Translations under genes and position numbers: made by a program
Assembly: GCA_035465395.1 (NCBI GenBank)
Contig: DATHRK010000046.1
Location: 62,001 to 126,000 of the forward strand
Length of the DNA stretch: 64,000 bases
Direction of reading: 5' to 3'
DNA from: DATHRK01 sp035465395
GTDB lineage: Bacteria > Gemmatimonadota > Gemmatimonadetes > Longimicrobiales > RSA9
Notes under the pieces: generated by a model
The model's input: only the letters and a program-made list of their open reading frames with translations
Databases searched by the model: none
Told to the model about the DNA's origin: nothing
In this document: one piece after another, positions 25,190 through 33,887 of the stretch
How positions within the stretch are numbered: the stretch's first letter is position 1
Layout of the letters: every line of letters starts with the position of its first letter

Positions 25190-27246
25190 TGCGTACCTCC
25201 GATCATCGAGCGCCCGGGGACGGCATTGGAGAGGACGCTTTCCACGAGGAATACTACACCGGCCGCGAGCAGCAAGGGCCACCACAGCGCCGGCCCGGGC
25301 TCCCGATCGCCGCCCGCGGCCGTCTCGGCTTCCGGACCCGCGGGCCCGCCTTCGGCGTCGATCCCCGGCCCGACCACAGCCAGCCCGGCGGTGTCCACGG
25401 TCTCCGTTCCGGCCTCGGCCGGATCCACGTTCACCGCGAAGCGCCGGGTCGCGGTCGCCGCCGGGTCGCGGACCTCGTAGATGCCGGCGCGCTCCAGCGG
25501 CAGGGGCTCGGCGGTCTCCAACGTGCGCCGCGAGCCGTCGGGTCCCACCAGCACCGGCGCCTCCTCTCGAGCGATGTCGGTGACGATCACGTCGTCGGGG
25601 TCGACTGCGGTGCCGACCCGCCTGTCGCCCGAACCGTCGTGCCAGCCCGCCGCGTGCAGGACCAGCCTGTGCACGAAGGGCAGATACACGGGCTGCAGGG
25701 GCAGGTCGTTCCACGCGTCGCCGAGGCTGCTCGTCCAGACGAGCACGCGGCCGAGGCCCGCTTCCGCCTCGAGCAGCGCGGGCGCGCCGTCGTCGAAGCG
25801 AGCGAGCACCCGCTGTCCCTCGGCCTCCTCCATGCGGCGATAACGCGTGGCCCGGGCTACGCTCAGGTCGCCCGACCCCGGGTCGCGGAACGGCGCGAAG
25901 ATCGGGTGGCCGTACGCGATTCGTCCCAAAGTAGCGCCCTCCGGGCGGCCGACCGCACGCCCGGAGGACGCGGGGATGAGGTCCTCAGCCGCCTCGCCGC
26001 CGCCCCGGCCCGAGCGTTCGCCGCCGCCGACGACCAGGCCGCCGCCTGCCTCGACCCAGGCCCGCAACCGGTCGCCGGGCTCGTCCTCGGGGAAGGGCAC
26101 CCCGTCCAGGATGACGACACCGGCCTGCGCGAAGTCCTCCCCCCGGAGCGAGCGTGGGGTGCGCCGGCGCAGCGCGAACGTCGGCGCGCGGCCGAGCTCG
26201 AGCGCGCGCCGCAGGTGGAGCCCGGCCCGCGGTCCGGTGCCGTCCGGCTCTACGATCAGCACGTCGATGGCGCGCCGCGGTTCGGCCACGAAATACCGGA
26301 CGTCGTTGGCCGGCAGGTCGTCCCCCGCCACGCGCACCGCGCCGGCCGCGGCGCCCGACGCGAGGGAAAACGGTGGGAACTCCGCCGTGGCGCTCGCCCC
26401 CGGCTCCGCCGACACCGCGGCCGTGGCCACGCGGGAGCCGTCGAGAGTGAGCGTCACGGGCCGGTCCAGCACGGGGACCGAGCCGGTGTTGCGCACACGC
26501 GCCACCACGTTCACCCGCTCCCCGGCGGCGAAGCCCGAGCGGCGCAGCGAGACGTCGGACACCGCGAGGTCGTCCAGCTCGTCGCCGCCGACCGGGATCG
26601 AGCGCACCACGGTTCCAGCCGGGAGCGGCACCGGAGGTTCTGCTTGCGGCGCGGCGGCGGCGAAATCGCTCACGACGACGACCTCCCGGCGGGGGCCAGG
26701 CGAGGCCTCCAGAATGCTCTCCGCCAGCCGCAGCGCGGCCGCGTAGGATGTCCCGCTCTCGCCCGGGACGACGGAGTCGATGGCGGCGTGGAGGGCCTCG
26801 ACGGCGCGGGTGCCGGGCCCCAGAGGGCGCGCCCCCTCGTCGAAGGCGACCAGCGTGAGGCGGTCGCCCTCGCGCAACTCGCCGACCACGGAGCGGGCGG
26901 CCTCGCGGGCGGCCTCCATGCGGCCGGCGCCGCCCATGCTGTAGGAGCGGTCGAGGAGAAGGACCAGGTTGCGGCCGCCGGTGGGCCCAGCCTCGCCGGC
27001 GATGTCGGCGTTCAGGTAGGGACGCGCGAAGGCGCCGACCACGAGGAGGATGGCCAGGATCCGCAGGGCGAGGAGCAGCGGATGCCGCAGCGCCCGCCTG
27101 CGGGTGGACTGCAGCGGCGCCTCTTCCAGGAAGGCGAGCGACGGGAACGGCTGGCGCCGCTCCGGCGGCCGCCTCGTGAGGTGGAGCCAGATCGGCACCG
27201 CCACGGCGAGCGTGGCCGCGAGCAGGGCAGGGGCCAGGAAACCCAC
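25186..27246 (-). CDS. BatA-domain and von Willebrand factor A membrane protein
   Basis: A 686-residue protein. Residues 1-75 are the BatA N-terminal module: one helix (LAPALLAATLAVAVPIWLHL), the FPSLAFLEE motif and a second helix. The VWA domain (about 92-260) has an intact MIDAS: Asp99-x-Ser101-x-Ser103 in DRSYS, Thr in SGTSYAAAL and Asp in VVSDF. A class-I glutamine-amidotransferase-like fold follows near residues 340-480, and a single helix close to the C-terminus (LLLAAGVVFLVESVL). Metal-dependent protein binding is expected, with MoxR ATPase as assembly partner. The GTG at 27246 immediately follows the stop of the DUF58 gene. Confidence 0.88.
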   Translation of the reverse strand: MGFLAPALLAATLAVAVPIWLHLTRRPPERRQPFPSLAFLEEAPLQSTRRRALRHPLLLALRILAILLVVGAFARPYLNADIAGEAGPTGGRNLVLLLDRSYSMGGAGRMEAAREAARSVVGELREGDRLTLVAFDEGARPLGPGTRAVEALHAAIDSVVPGESGTSYAAALRLAESILEASPGPRREVVVVSDFAAAAPQAEPPVPLPAGTVVRSIPVGGDELDDLAVSDVSLRRSGFAAGERVNVVARVRNTGSVPVLDRPVTLTLDGSRVATAAVSAEPGASATAEFPPFSLASGAAAGAVRVAGDDLPANDVRYFVAEPRRAIDVLIVEPDGTGPRAGLHLRRALELGRAPTFALRRRTPRSLRGEDFAQAGVVILDGVPFPEDEPGDRLRAWVEAGGGLVVGGGERSGRGGGEAAEDLIPASSGRAVGRPEGATLGRIAYGHPIFAPFRDPGSGDLSVARATRYRRMEEAEGQRVLARFDDGAPALLEAEAGLGRVLVWTSSLGDAWNDLPLQPVYLPFVHRLVLHAAGWHDGSGDRRVGTAVDPDDVIVTDIAREEAPVLVGPDGSRRTLETAEPLPLERAGIYEVRDPAATATRRFAVNVDPAEAGTETVDTAGLAVVGPGIDAEGGPAGPEAETAAGGDREPGPALWWPLLLAAGVVFLVESVLSNAVPGRSMIGGTQ

Positions 27247-28179
27247 TCAGCGCACCGCCGCGCCCCGCGTGCGCAGGGCCGCGCGGCGATGGACGAGGAA
27301 ACGGGCGAGCGCTACGGAGAGCGGCGTGGCCGTGTCCAGGAGCACGTGGTCTACGCGTAGCGCCAGGAGCGTCGCCGACACGGCTCGCAGGTGGTCCTCG
27401 ACGCGCCGGCGGAACGCGGGGCCGGCGGCGGCCGGATCCACCGGCAGCCTCTCGCCGGTCTCGAGATCCTCGAACAGCGTCGCCTCGAGCTCCGGAAGCC
27501 GGCGCTCCCACGGGTCGAGCACCTGGAACGCTATGACGTCGTGCCCGCGCGACCGCAGCCCGGAGAACGCCTCTTCCACGCGTTCGGGCGCTTCGTAGAA
27601 GTCGCCCACGACGCCGACGAGGCCGCGTCTCCGGAGCGCCGCCCCCAGGGCTTCGGCGGCGGACGCGAGGCCGGAGCCCGGTCGGTCCACGGCGTGAGCC
27701 CGCTCGAGCGCCCGCAGCACCAGGTCACGGTGGCGCGCGGCCGGTGGGATCGTTTCCACGACGTCGCCCGCGAAGGTCGTGAGACCCACCCTGTCGCGCT
27801 GCGTAGACGCCAGGTAGGCGAGCGAGGCCGCGAGGTACCGGGCGTAGTCGAGCTTGGTGAGCCGGTCGTCGGAGCCACGGAAGTCCATGGACCGCGACAC
27901 GTCCACCAACAGGGTCACGTCGGCGTTGGTCTCAGCCTCGAAGAGCCTGACGTAGTGGCGGTCGGTACGCCCGTAGAGGCGCCAGTCGACGCGGCGCACG
28001 TCGTCCCCGGGCTGGTACGGCCGATGCTCGGCGAAGTCGAGCGACGTGCCCAGGTGCGGCGCCCGGTGGAGCCCGGCCAGAAAACCTTCCACCACGCCGC
28101 GCGCGATCAGGTCCAGCGAGTCGATGCTCGCCAGCACGGCGGGATCCAGCACCGCGGGTGGGGGCGCGGACCTGGCCAT
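27247..28179 (-). CDS. DUF58 domain protein
   Basis: A 310-residue soluble protein with the DUF58 signature FAEHRPYQPGDDVRRVDWRLYGRTDR split over residues 50-75, leading into a degenerate VWA-like fold (LLVDVSRSMDF retains D-x-S-x-S). DUF58 proteins are almost always encoded beside MoxR ATPases, as here (52 bp downstream of moxR), and are thought to be client or adaptor proteins. The ATG at 28179 is used. It directly abuts the BatA-like gene. Confidence 0.9.
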   Translation of the reverse strand: MARSAPPPAVLDPAVLASIDSLDLIARGVVEGFLAGLHRAPHLGTSLDFAEHRPYQPGDDVRRVDWRLYGRTDRHYVRLFEAETNADVTLLVDVSRSMDFRGSDDRLTKLDYARYLAASLAYLASTQRDRVGLTTFAGDVVETIPPAARHRDLVLRALERAHAVDRPGSGLASAAEALGAALRRRGLVGVVGDFYEAPERVEEAFSGLRSRGHDVIAFQVLDPWERRLPELEATLFEDLETGERLPVDPAAAGPAFRRRVEDHLRAVSATLLALRVDHVLLDTATPLSVALARFLVHRRAALRTRGAAVR

Positions 28180-28231
28180 CAGCTGCGCCCCGACCGGGGA
28201 CGGCGCGAGACTCGGCGGCCGGCGGCGGGCG

Positions 28232-29311
28232 TCACCGGAGGCCCGACCCCGGCGGCGGAACGGCCTCCAATACCTGCTCGATCACGCGGTCCGTGCCGAC
28301 CCCGGCGGACTCCGCCTTGAAGTTGCGCAGCACGCGGTGACGCAGGACCGGATCGGCGAGCGAGCGGATGTCCTCGAAGGAGACGTGCGAGCGGCCGTCG
28401 AGGAGCGCGCGCGCTTTCGCGCCGAGCGTCAGGTACTGCGCCGCGCGCACGCTCGCGCCGTGCGCCACCCACTCGTTCACGAACGGCAGGCCGTCTTCAG
28501 CGGGCCGGGTCGCCCGCGTGATCGCGAGGGCGTGGCGCAGCACCGCGTCGGCGACCGGCATGCGCCGCACCAAAGCCTGGAAGGCGAGGATCTCCTCGCC
28601 CTCCACGACGGCGTTCGGCGAATCGCCGAGGACGGCCGTGGTCGTGCGCACGACCTCCAGCTCCTCTGCCTCGGGAAGGTGGTCCATGACGATCTCGAAC
28701 ATGAACCGGTCCAGCTGCGCCTCGGGCAGGGGGTAGGTGCCCTCGAGCTCGATCGGGTTCTGCGTCGCGAACACGAAGAACGGCTCGGACAGCTCGTAAG
28801 TGCGGCCCTGGACCGTGACCCGGTGCTCCTGCATGGCCTCTAGCAGGGCGGCCTGCGTCTTCGGCGGGGTGCGGTTGATCTCGTCGGCCAGCACGACGTT
28901 CGCGAACAGCGGGCCCGGCGCGAACACCATCTCCCGGCGGCCGGTCTCCGGGTCCTCCTGGATCAGGTCGGTGCCGGTTATGTCCGACGGCATCAGGTCC
29001 GGGGTGAACTGAATGCGCGCGAAGTCCAGACCGAGCGCCGAGGCGAGGGTCTGGACGAGCAGCGTCTTCGCGAGCCCCGGCACGCCCACCAGCAGCGAGT
29101 TGCCTCCCGCCAGAAGCGAGATCAGCATGAGCTCGACGACCTCGTCCTGGCCCACGACCCGCTTGCGCAGCTCGGCGACGATGCGCCCTCGAGCCGCAGC
29201 GAGCGCGTCGGCCAGGACTCCGTCGTCCCGGTCGGCCGGCCCCTCGCCGATCGCGGTCACGGTCTCCTCGGCCGCGGCCGCGTCCGGCGTATTCACGACA
29301 GTTTCGCTCAT
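28232..29311 (-). CDS. MoxR-family AAA+ ATPase
   Basis: A 359-residue AAA+ ATPase. Walker A is GVPGLAKT (76-83), Walker B VVLADEINR (139-147), with the MoxR-typical FTPDLMPSDITGTDL and ATQNPIELEGTYPLPEAQLDRF segments. MoxR proteins act as chaperones that load or activate VWA-domain partners; two VWA proteins and a DUF58 protein are encoded in the same operon. The N-terminal 35 residues before the ATPase are acidic and unconserved. It begins 12 bp after the DUF4159 gene. Confidence 0.94.
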   Translation of the reverse strand: MSETVVNTPDAAAAEETVTAIGEGPADRDDGVLADALAAARGRIVAELRKRVVGQDEVVELMLISLLAGGNSLLVGVPGLAKTLLVQTLASALGLDFARIQFTPDLMPSDITGTDLIQEDPETGRREMVFAPGPLFANVVLADEINRTPPKTQAALLEAMQEHRVTVQGRTYELSEPFFVFATQNPIELEGTYPLPEAQLDRFMFEIVMDHLPEAEELEVVRTTTAVLGDSPNAVVEGEEILAFQALVRRMPVADAVLRHALAITRATRPAEDGLPFVNEWVAHGASVRAAQYLTLGAKARALLDGRSHVSFEDIRSLADPVLRHRVLRNFKAESAGVGTDRVIEQVLEAVPPPGSGLR

Positions 29312-29323
29312 CGCTTCGTCCGT

Positions 29324-30175
29324 TCAGTGGGTCAGGGCGTACACGACGTAGTTGACGCCCAGCTTGTATGCCTCGTTCGACAGGTCTACCGGAAAGCGTC
29401 CGGTCGCGCTGAACTCCCAGAACTCGCCCACGTCGTTGTCGTAGTTGGCGACCGCCAGCATGCGCCCGGCGGGGTCGTTGTCCTCGAAGTAGCCGAAATA
29501 CTGCGGCATCCGCCCCTGCCCGCGGTAGCTGAGCAGCTGCATCGTCGACGGCTCGATCTCGAAGAAGGAGTGGAAGACGGGCTCCGAACCATCGAGCGGA
29601 AGGGGCGTGAGCTCGGGCAGCACCCGCTCCATCTGCGTACGGAAGTTGATCCAGTCGGGTCCGCCAAAGTCGTCGAAGATCACGAATCCGCCCTTCAGCA
29701 GGTACGCGCGTAGCGCCTCCACCTCGTCTTCGGTCGGCGTCCAGAATCCCGGCTCGCTCAGGTACGCGACGGGGAACAGGAACAGATCCGGATCATCGAG
29801 CGCGACGACGCGGCTGCCGTCCAGATAGGGGCGCAGCGTGGTGATCTCCTCCACGATCTGCGCGAAATTGCGCTCCGCGGTCGGGTAGTCGTGCGACCAC
29901 GGCGGGCCGGAGAATCCGCCGCCGAAGCCGCTCTCGAAGTAGATGCGCGCCAGCGTGAAGCGGCCATCGTAAGGGATGTCGCCCCGCGGTATTTCGGCCT
30001 GCGTCCGACCGCGCTCGCGAAACGGGAAGCTCCCATCCTGGGCCGCCGCCGGGGCGGCCGCGAAGGTCCCCGTGACCGCCGCGGCGCTCAGCAACGCCCG
30101 CGCGATTCGCGCCGATCGCAACCGTGCCGTGTCGGTCCCCCGCCGGCTGGCTCGATGTCGGACTCGCGTTCTCAT
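29324..30175 (-). CDS. Exported DUF4159-domain protein
   Basis: A 283-residue protein with a long signal sequence (Arg-rich lead, then ALLSAAAVTGTFAAAPAAA, cleavage near residue 45). The mature part is a DUF4159 domain, a glutamine-amidotransferase-like alpha/beta fold: FTLARIYFESG, then YLLKGGFVIFDDFGGPDW, and terminal NEAYKLGVNYVVYALTH. No catalytic Cys-His pair is visible, so it is probably a binding rather than enzymatic domain. Its ATG overlaps the preceding stop by 4 bp (ATGA). DUF4159 genes commonly accompany MoxR/DUF58/VWA operons. Confidence 0.86.
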   Translation of the reverse strand: MRTRVRHRASRRGTDTARLRSARIARALLSAAAVTGTFAAAPAAAQDGSFPFRERGRTQAEIPRGDIPYDGRFTLARIYFESGFGGGFSGPPWSHDYPTAERNFAQIVEEITTLRPYLDGSRVVALDDPDLFLFPVAYLSEPGFWTPTEDEVEALRAYLLKGGFVIFDDFGGPDWINFRTQMERVLPELTPLPLDGSEPVFHSFFEIEPSTMQLLSYRGQGRMPQYFGYFEDNDPAGRMLAVANYDNDVGEFWEFSATGRFPVDLSNEAYKLGVNYVVYALTH

Positions 30176-32805
30176 CCCTGGAGATCCAGCAGCAGGTCCA
30201 GCGCCTCCTCGTAGCGCGGCGCTACCTCGAGCGCGCGCAGCACCGCGTCGCGTGCGCCGTCCCGGTCACCGGCCGCGACCAGCGCGGCGGCGAGCCGATA
30301 CCAGGCGCCCGCCTCGTCCGGCGGATCGAGGGCGAGCACCGCCCGCCGCTCGCGGGCCGCGGCGTGCGCGTCGCCCGCGGCCTCCAGCAGCGCCGCGGTA
30401 CGCTCGTGGAGTTGCGGCTCGAACGGGTAGATCCAGATCGCCCGGCGCAGGGTGCGGGCCGCCTCGGCCGGCGCGCCGGCCGACGCCTGTACCTCCGCCA
30501 GCCGGATGAGCGCGTCGTAGGCGTCCTCATCGACCGCGACCCACGCCTCCAGCGCGGCCCGCTCGGCGTCGGAGTCTCCCGCCTCGCGGTGGAGGCGGGC
30601 CAGCAGGGCGTGGGGACCCGCGGTGCCACCGGCTTCCGGGAACATCTCGGCGGCCGCCACCAGACGCGCGCGCGCTTGCGCGCGCCGCCCGCCCGCCAAG
30701 GCGCGAGCGCCCTCGCCGAGCGCGCGTGCGAACGCGCCTCCGCCATCCGCCGCGTCCACGGCGTCGAACCGGACACGGAAGGTCTCTCGAAGGTGCCGGT
30801 CGAACGCTCCGTCGACCTCGTCGGGGGTGGCGTCGAGGACCTCCGCGAACACGCGCTCCTCGCTCCAGCCCCGGCGGTAGCCCTCGAGCATGGCCCGCAG
30901 CGCGCCGAAGCCGCGATCTTCCTCGATCCACTCCACGACCAGCGAAGCCATCAGGTAGGACATGCCGACCTGTCCAGGGAACGATGGGCGGATGAACCCC
31001 TCGTTCAGCCGGCTGACCGGCGGCATGCGCCCGTCCTCGTACGCGGCGACGAAGGCCGGCGTGATGCGCCGCCCCCAGCCCGGCCGGGCGCGTCGCTCCT
31101 CGCGCACCGAGATGCCCTCGGTGAGCCATCGCGGGACGCGGTTGCCCGTCGCCCCGAGGGTCACCGCGTGCGCCACCTCGTGCCACAGCGTCGACGCCCA
31201 GTTGAAGGTGCCGCGCTCGCGGGCGGACGGCGAATCCATCGCAAGCACGTTCCCGAACGCGACGCCGAGCGCGCTGAACCCGGGGAGGCCGACCGTGCGG
31301 ACGGAGAAGTCCCCGTGCTCCGGGTAGACCTCCAGCCGGACCGGCGTCGCGGGACGGTGGCCGTAGCGCTCCGACAGTCGCCGGTACGCGTCTTCGGCGA
31401 TCTCCTCCATGTACGGCCCCAGCAGCGCGCTCTCGTCGCGGCGCAGGACGATCCGGAAGTGCTCGGTGGCGCGCGTCTCGTAGCGGTCGAAGGTGTCGAG
31501 CAGGTCGAGCGTGTTCTTGAACCAGATATTGAACGGATCGCCCGCGAAGGCCCGCTCGAGCGCCAGGCGTGCCTCCTCGACCGAGCCCGTCCTGAGCAGG
31601 TTGAGCCCGGATTCGCCGTGCGCATCCCACGCCTCGGGGTCCAGTCGGGCAGCTTCGCCCGCCAGCTCGGCGGCGCGTGCGTAGCGGTGGTGCCGCGAGG
31701 CGAGGCGCGAGGCCGTGACCAGCGCCGCCACGCGGTCCCGCCGCCCCGGGAGCGCCGCCAGCCGGCGCGACGGGCCGTCGGCCTCGTCCTCGAGCAGGTC
31801 GGCGGCTACGAGGACGCCTACGGCCTCGGCGTTCGAGGGGTCGGACTCCAGGGCCCGCGCGGCCTCGCCGCGGGCGCCGTCGAAGTCGGCGACCTCGAGC
31901 CGGAGGACGGCCAGAAATGCGCGCGCCTCGGCGGACGATGGGTTCACCTCGAGGGCGCGGCGGGTCAGCTCCTCCGCTTCCGAGGAGCCGTCGAAGCGGC
32001 GCACCCGCGCCATCAGCAGGAGTGCGCCGGGATGCATGGGCGCGCGCTTCAGGAGTCCCCTCAGCGCGCGATCGGCTTCGCCGCTGTCGTACTTGTCGAG
32101 AAAAAGGGCCGCCAGTCGGATCTCGGGCTCGGGGTCCTCCGGCAGGGCGCGGCCGGCCTCCTCGAGGACGCGGACCGCATCGTGGAACAGGTCGGAGTCG
32201 GTACGGCCCGCGCGGCGCGCGGCTTCGGCGACGGCAAGGAGTGCCCTGGCGTCCCCGGCCGCTCCGCGGTAGCCGGCCAGCGCTCGGTCGAGCAGGGCCG
32301 CGGCATCGTCCGCCCGGTCGGTGCGCGCGGCCACCGCCGCCAGGCCGACCAGGGCTGCGAGCGAATCCGCCCCGCCGAGTCCGTCGGCGAAAGCCCGCTC
32401 GGCCGCAGCGAGGTTTCCGGTCGCTGCGAGGATCTCGCCGGCGGCGACGCGCGCACCGGCGGCTCGCGCCTCCCGGAGCGCGTCGTCGGATCGCCCGAGG
32501 ATGGCGAGCAGGCGCGCGCGCGCGTCGCCCGCCGCGGCGCCGTCGCTGCGCGCGAGTCGCTCCAGCGCGGCGGCGTACTCGCCGCGCGCGATGTCGGCCG
32601 CCGCGGCCCCCAGGGATGGCGCGGGCGGGGGTGGCGTGACCGCGGTCTGCGCGACCGCCGTGGTCGGCGCCGCGAGCGCCAGGGCCAGGCCGGTGGGCGC
32701 GGCGAGCGCGAGCGCCGACGCCGTCGCCATGCACGACGCGCCGCAGACACCCCTCGCGGGGCGGCAGAGGCTCCACGCCGTGCGACGGAAACCACGCGGG
32801 ATCAC
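30172..32805 (-). CDS. Exported TPR protein with HExxH metallopeptidase domain
   Basis: An 877-residue protein. A long signal region precedes a cleavage near TTAVAQ (about residue 52). Residues 60-440 are TPR repeats. Residues 450-680 form a gluzincin peptidase domain resembling the peptidase-MA-like group: a zinc-binding HEVAH (His542, Glu543, His546) with the third ligand Glu563 in PRWLTEG. TPRs resume from about 690 to the end. Catalytic residues are intact, so periplasmic or envelope proteolysis is likely, substrate unknown. The GTG start at 32805 overlaps the stop of the caspase-like gene by 4 bp. The position inside a MoxR/VWA operon suggests it processes or is scaffolded by the VWA proteins. 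Confidence 0.82.
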   Translation of the reverse strand: MIPRGFRRTAWSLCRPARGVCGASCMATASALALAAPTGLALALAAPTTAVAQTAVTPPPPAPSLGAAAADIARGEYAAALERLARSDGAAAGDARARLLAILGRSDDALREARAAGARVAAGEILAATGNLAAAERAFADGLGGADSLAALVGLAAVAARTDRADDAAALLDRALAGYRGAAGDARALLAVAEAARRAGRTDSDLFHDAVRVLEEAGRALPEDPEPEIRLAALFLDKYDSGEADRALRGLLKRAPMHPGALLLMARVRRFDGSSEAEELTRRALEVNPSSAEARAFLAVLRLEVADFDGARGEAARALESDPSNAEAVGVLVAADLLEDEADGPSRRLAALPGRRDRVAALVTASRLASRHHRYARAAELAGEAARLDPEAWDAHGESGLNLLRTGSVEEARLALERAFAGDPFNIWFKNTLDLLDTFDRYETRATEHFRIVLRRDESALLGPYMEEIAEDAYRRLSERYGHRPATPVRLEVYPEHGDFSVRTVGLPGFSALGVAFGNVLAMDSPSARERGTFNWASTLWHEVAHAVTLGATGNRVPRWLTEGISVREERRARPGWGRRITPAFVAAYEDGRMPPVSRLNEGFIRPSFPGQVGMSYLMASLVVEWIEEDRGFGALRAMLEGYRRGWSEERVFAEVLDATPDEVDGAFDRHLRETFRVRFDAVDAADGGGAFARALGEGARALAGGRRAQARARLVAAAEMFPEAGGTAGPHALLARLHREAGDSDAERAALEAWVAVDEDAYDALIRLAEVQASAGAPAEAARTLRRAIWIYPFEPQLHERTAALLEAAGDAHAAARERRAVLALDPPDEAGAWYRLAAALVAAGDRDGARDAVLRALEVAPRYEEALDLLLDLQG

Positions 32806-33887
32806 GGCGTGCCCTCCCGCTCTGCCCGGAGCGCCCGGGCGTTGAGCGCGAGGCGCACGAAGAGCGCCTCGAGAGCCGCGTCGTACGCGTCCGGCGCCAT
32901 GTCGTCCTTGCGCGCCTTGAGCGCCTCCACCTCGGCCTCGATCCGGATCCGCTCCTCGAGCAGCTCGCGTTCGGCGCCGTCCGCCGCGGCGATCTCGGCG
33001 GCGTCGTCCGTCGCCCTCCCGCCGGTCCCCAGGAAGAAGCCGGCGGCGACCGAGCCGTCGCCTTCCCCGGCGCGACCGTCGCCGTCGTCGTCGAGCACCG
33101 GGTGCTCCGTCTGGAGTTGTCCGGCGGCGGTGAACGATCGCGCCACCTCCGCCTCGGCGTAGCGGAACGCCTCGAGCAGGGACAGCCTGCCGTCCTTGTC
33201 GGCGTCCGCGGCGTCGCCCGCGAAGGCTTCGGCGAAGTGCGCCGCGAAGCGGGTCGCCTGTCGTTCTCCGCCCGCCCGCGTCGCCGTCACGACGACCCGA
33301 CCGGGCCGGGCGAGCGGCTCGAGGAAGGCCCCGCTCGAGCTCGACGCGACGACCACCGCCGACCGGCCCGCGGCGGCGATGTCGAGCAACGTACCGAGCG
33401 CCGCGGCGTCCAGGTCGGGGCCCCGCAGATTCACCCGGGGACCGCGGGCGTCCGCGGTGCCGTGCCCGATGAGGACCACGAGGAGGGGAGATTCCGCGTC
33501 GCGCTCCGCCAGCGCGCGGAGCGCGGCCTCCACTCCCTCGAGGGTCGATGGCCCGTCGGCCGCGTCGCCGGCCGCGGTCGGGTCCTCGGCGAGGAACACG
33601 ACATCCTCCGGTCGGACGTCGGGCGCGGACCGGGCGGCCTGGGCGATCGTGGCGCCCCAGCGGCGGAAGCGCTCGGAGTACACGGGCTCGCCCCCGAGGC
33701 CCGAGACGACCAGGACACGTGCCTGCGCCATGGCGGGGCGGGGTGTGCCGATGAGCCCGCCCCCCAGCAGGACGACGCCGGCCAGGAGCCCCGCGCCACG
33801 GCGCCGGGCGCGCCGACGGACGGCGTCCGGCGAGCCGCTGCGGTGAGTCGCGGCCACCGCGAGCAAGGCGCTACGCCCGGCCCTCAC
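32802..33887 (-). CDS. Exported caspase/legumain-like protein with Ser in place of the catalytic Cys, and EF-hand-like loops
   Basis: A 361-residue protein with a signal sequence ending near PAMAQA (residue 56). The fold follows clan CD peptidases: LLVVLIGHGTAD supplies the usual His (His142), but the strand that should end in a catalytic Cys reads VVVASSSSGAF, placing Ser183 at that position. Two calcium-loop-like segments follow, DADKDGRLSLLE (228-239) and DDDGDGRAGEGD. The C-terminal 80 residues are a charged helix. It is either a pseudo-peptidase or a serine-using variant. GTG 33887 is preferred because it overlaps the upstream stop by 4 bp like its neighbours; ATG 33917 would give a 34-bp overlap. 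Confidence 0.75.
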   Translation of the reverse strand: MRAGRSALLAVAATHRSGSPDAVRRRARRRGAGLLAGVVLLGGGLIGTPRPAMAQARVLVVSGLGGEPVYSERFRRWGATIAQAARSAPDVRPEDVVFLAEDPTAAGDAADGPSTLEGVEAALRALAERDAESPLLVVLIGHGTADARGPRVNLRGPDLDAAALGTLLDIAAAGRSAVVVASSSSGAFLEPLARPGRVVVTATRAGGERQATRFAAHFAEAFAGDAADADKDGRLSLLEAFRYAEAEVARSFTAAGQLQTEHPVLDDDGDGRAGEGDGSVAAGFFLGTGGRATDDAAEIAAADGAERELLEERIRIEAEVEALKARKDDMAPDAYDAALEALFVRLALNARALRAEREGTP

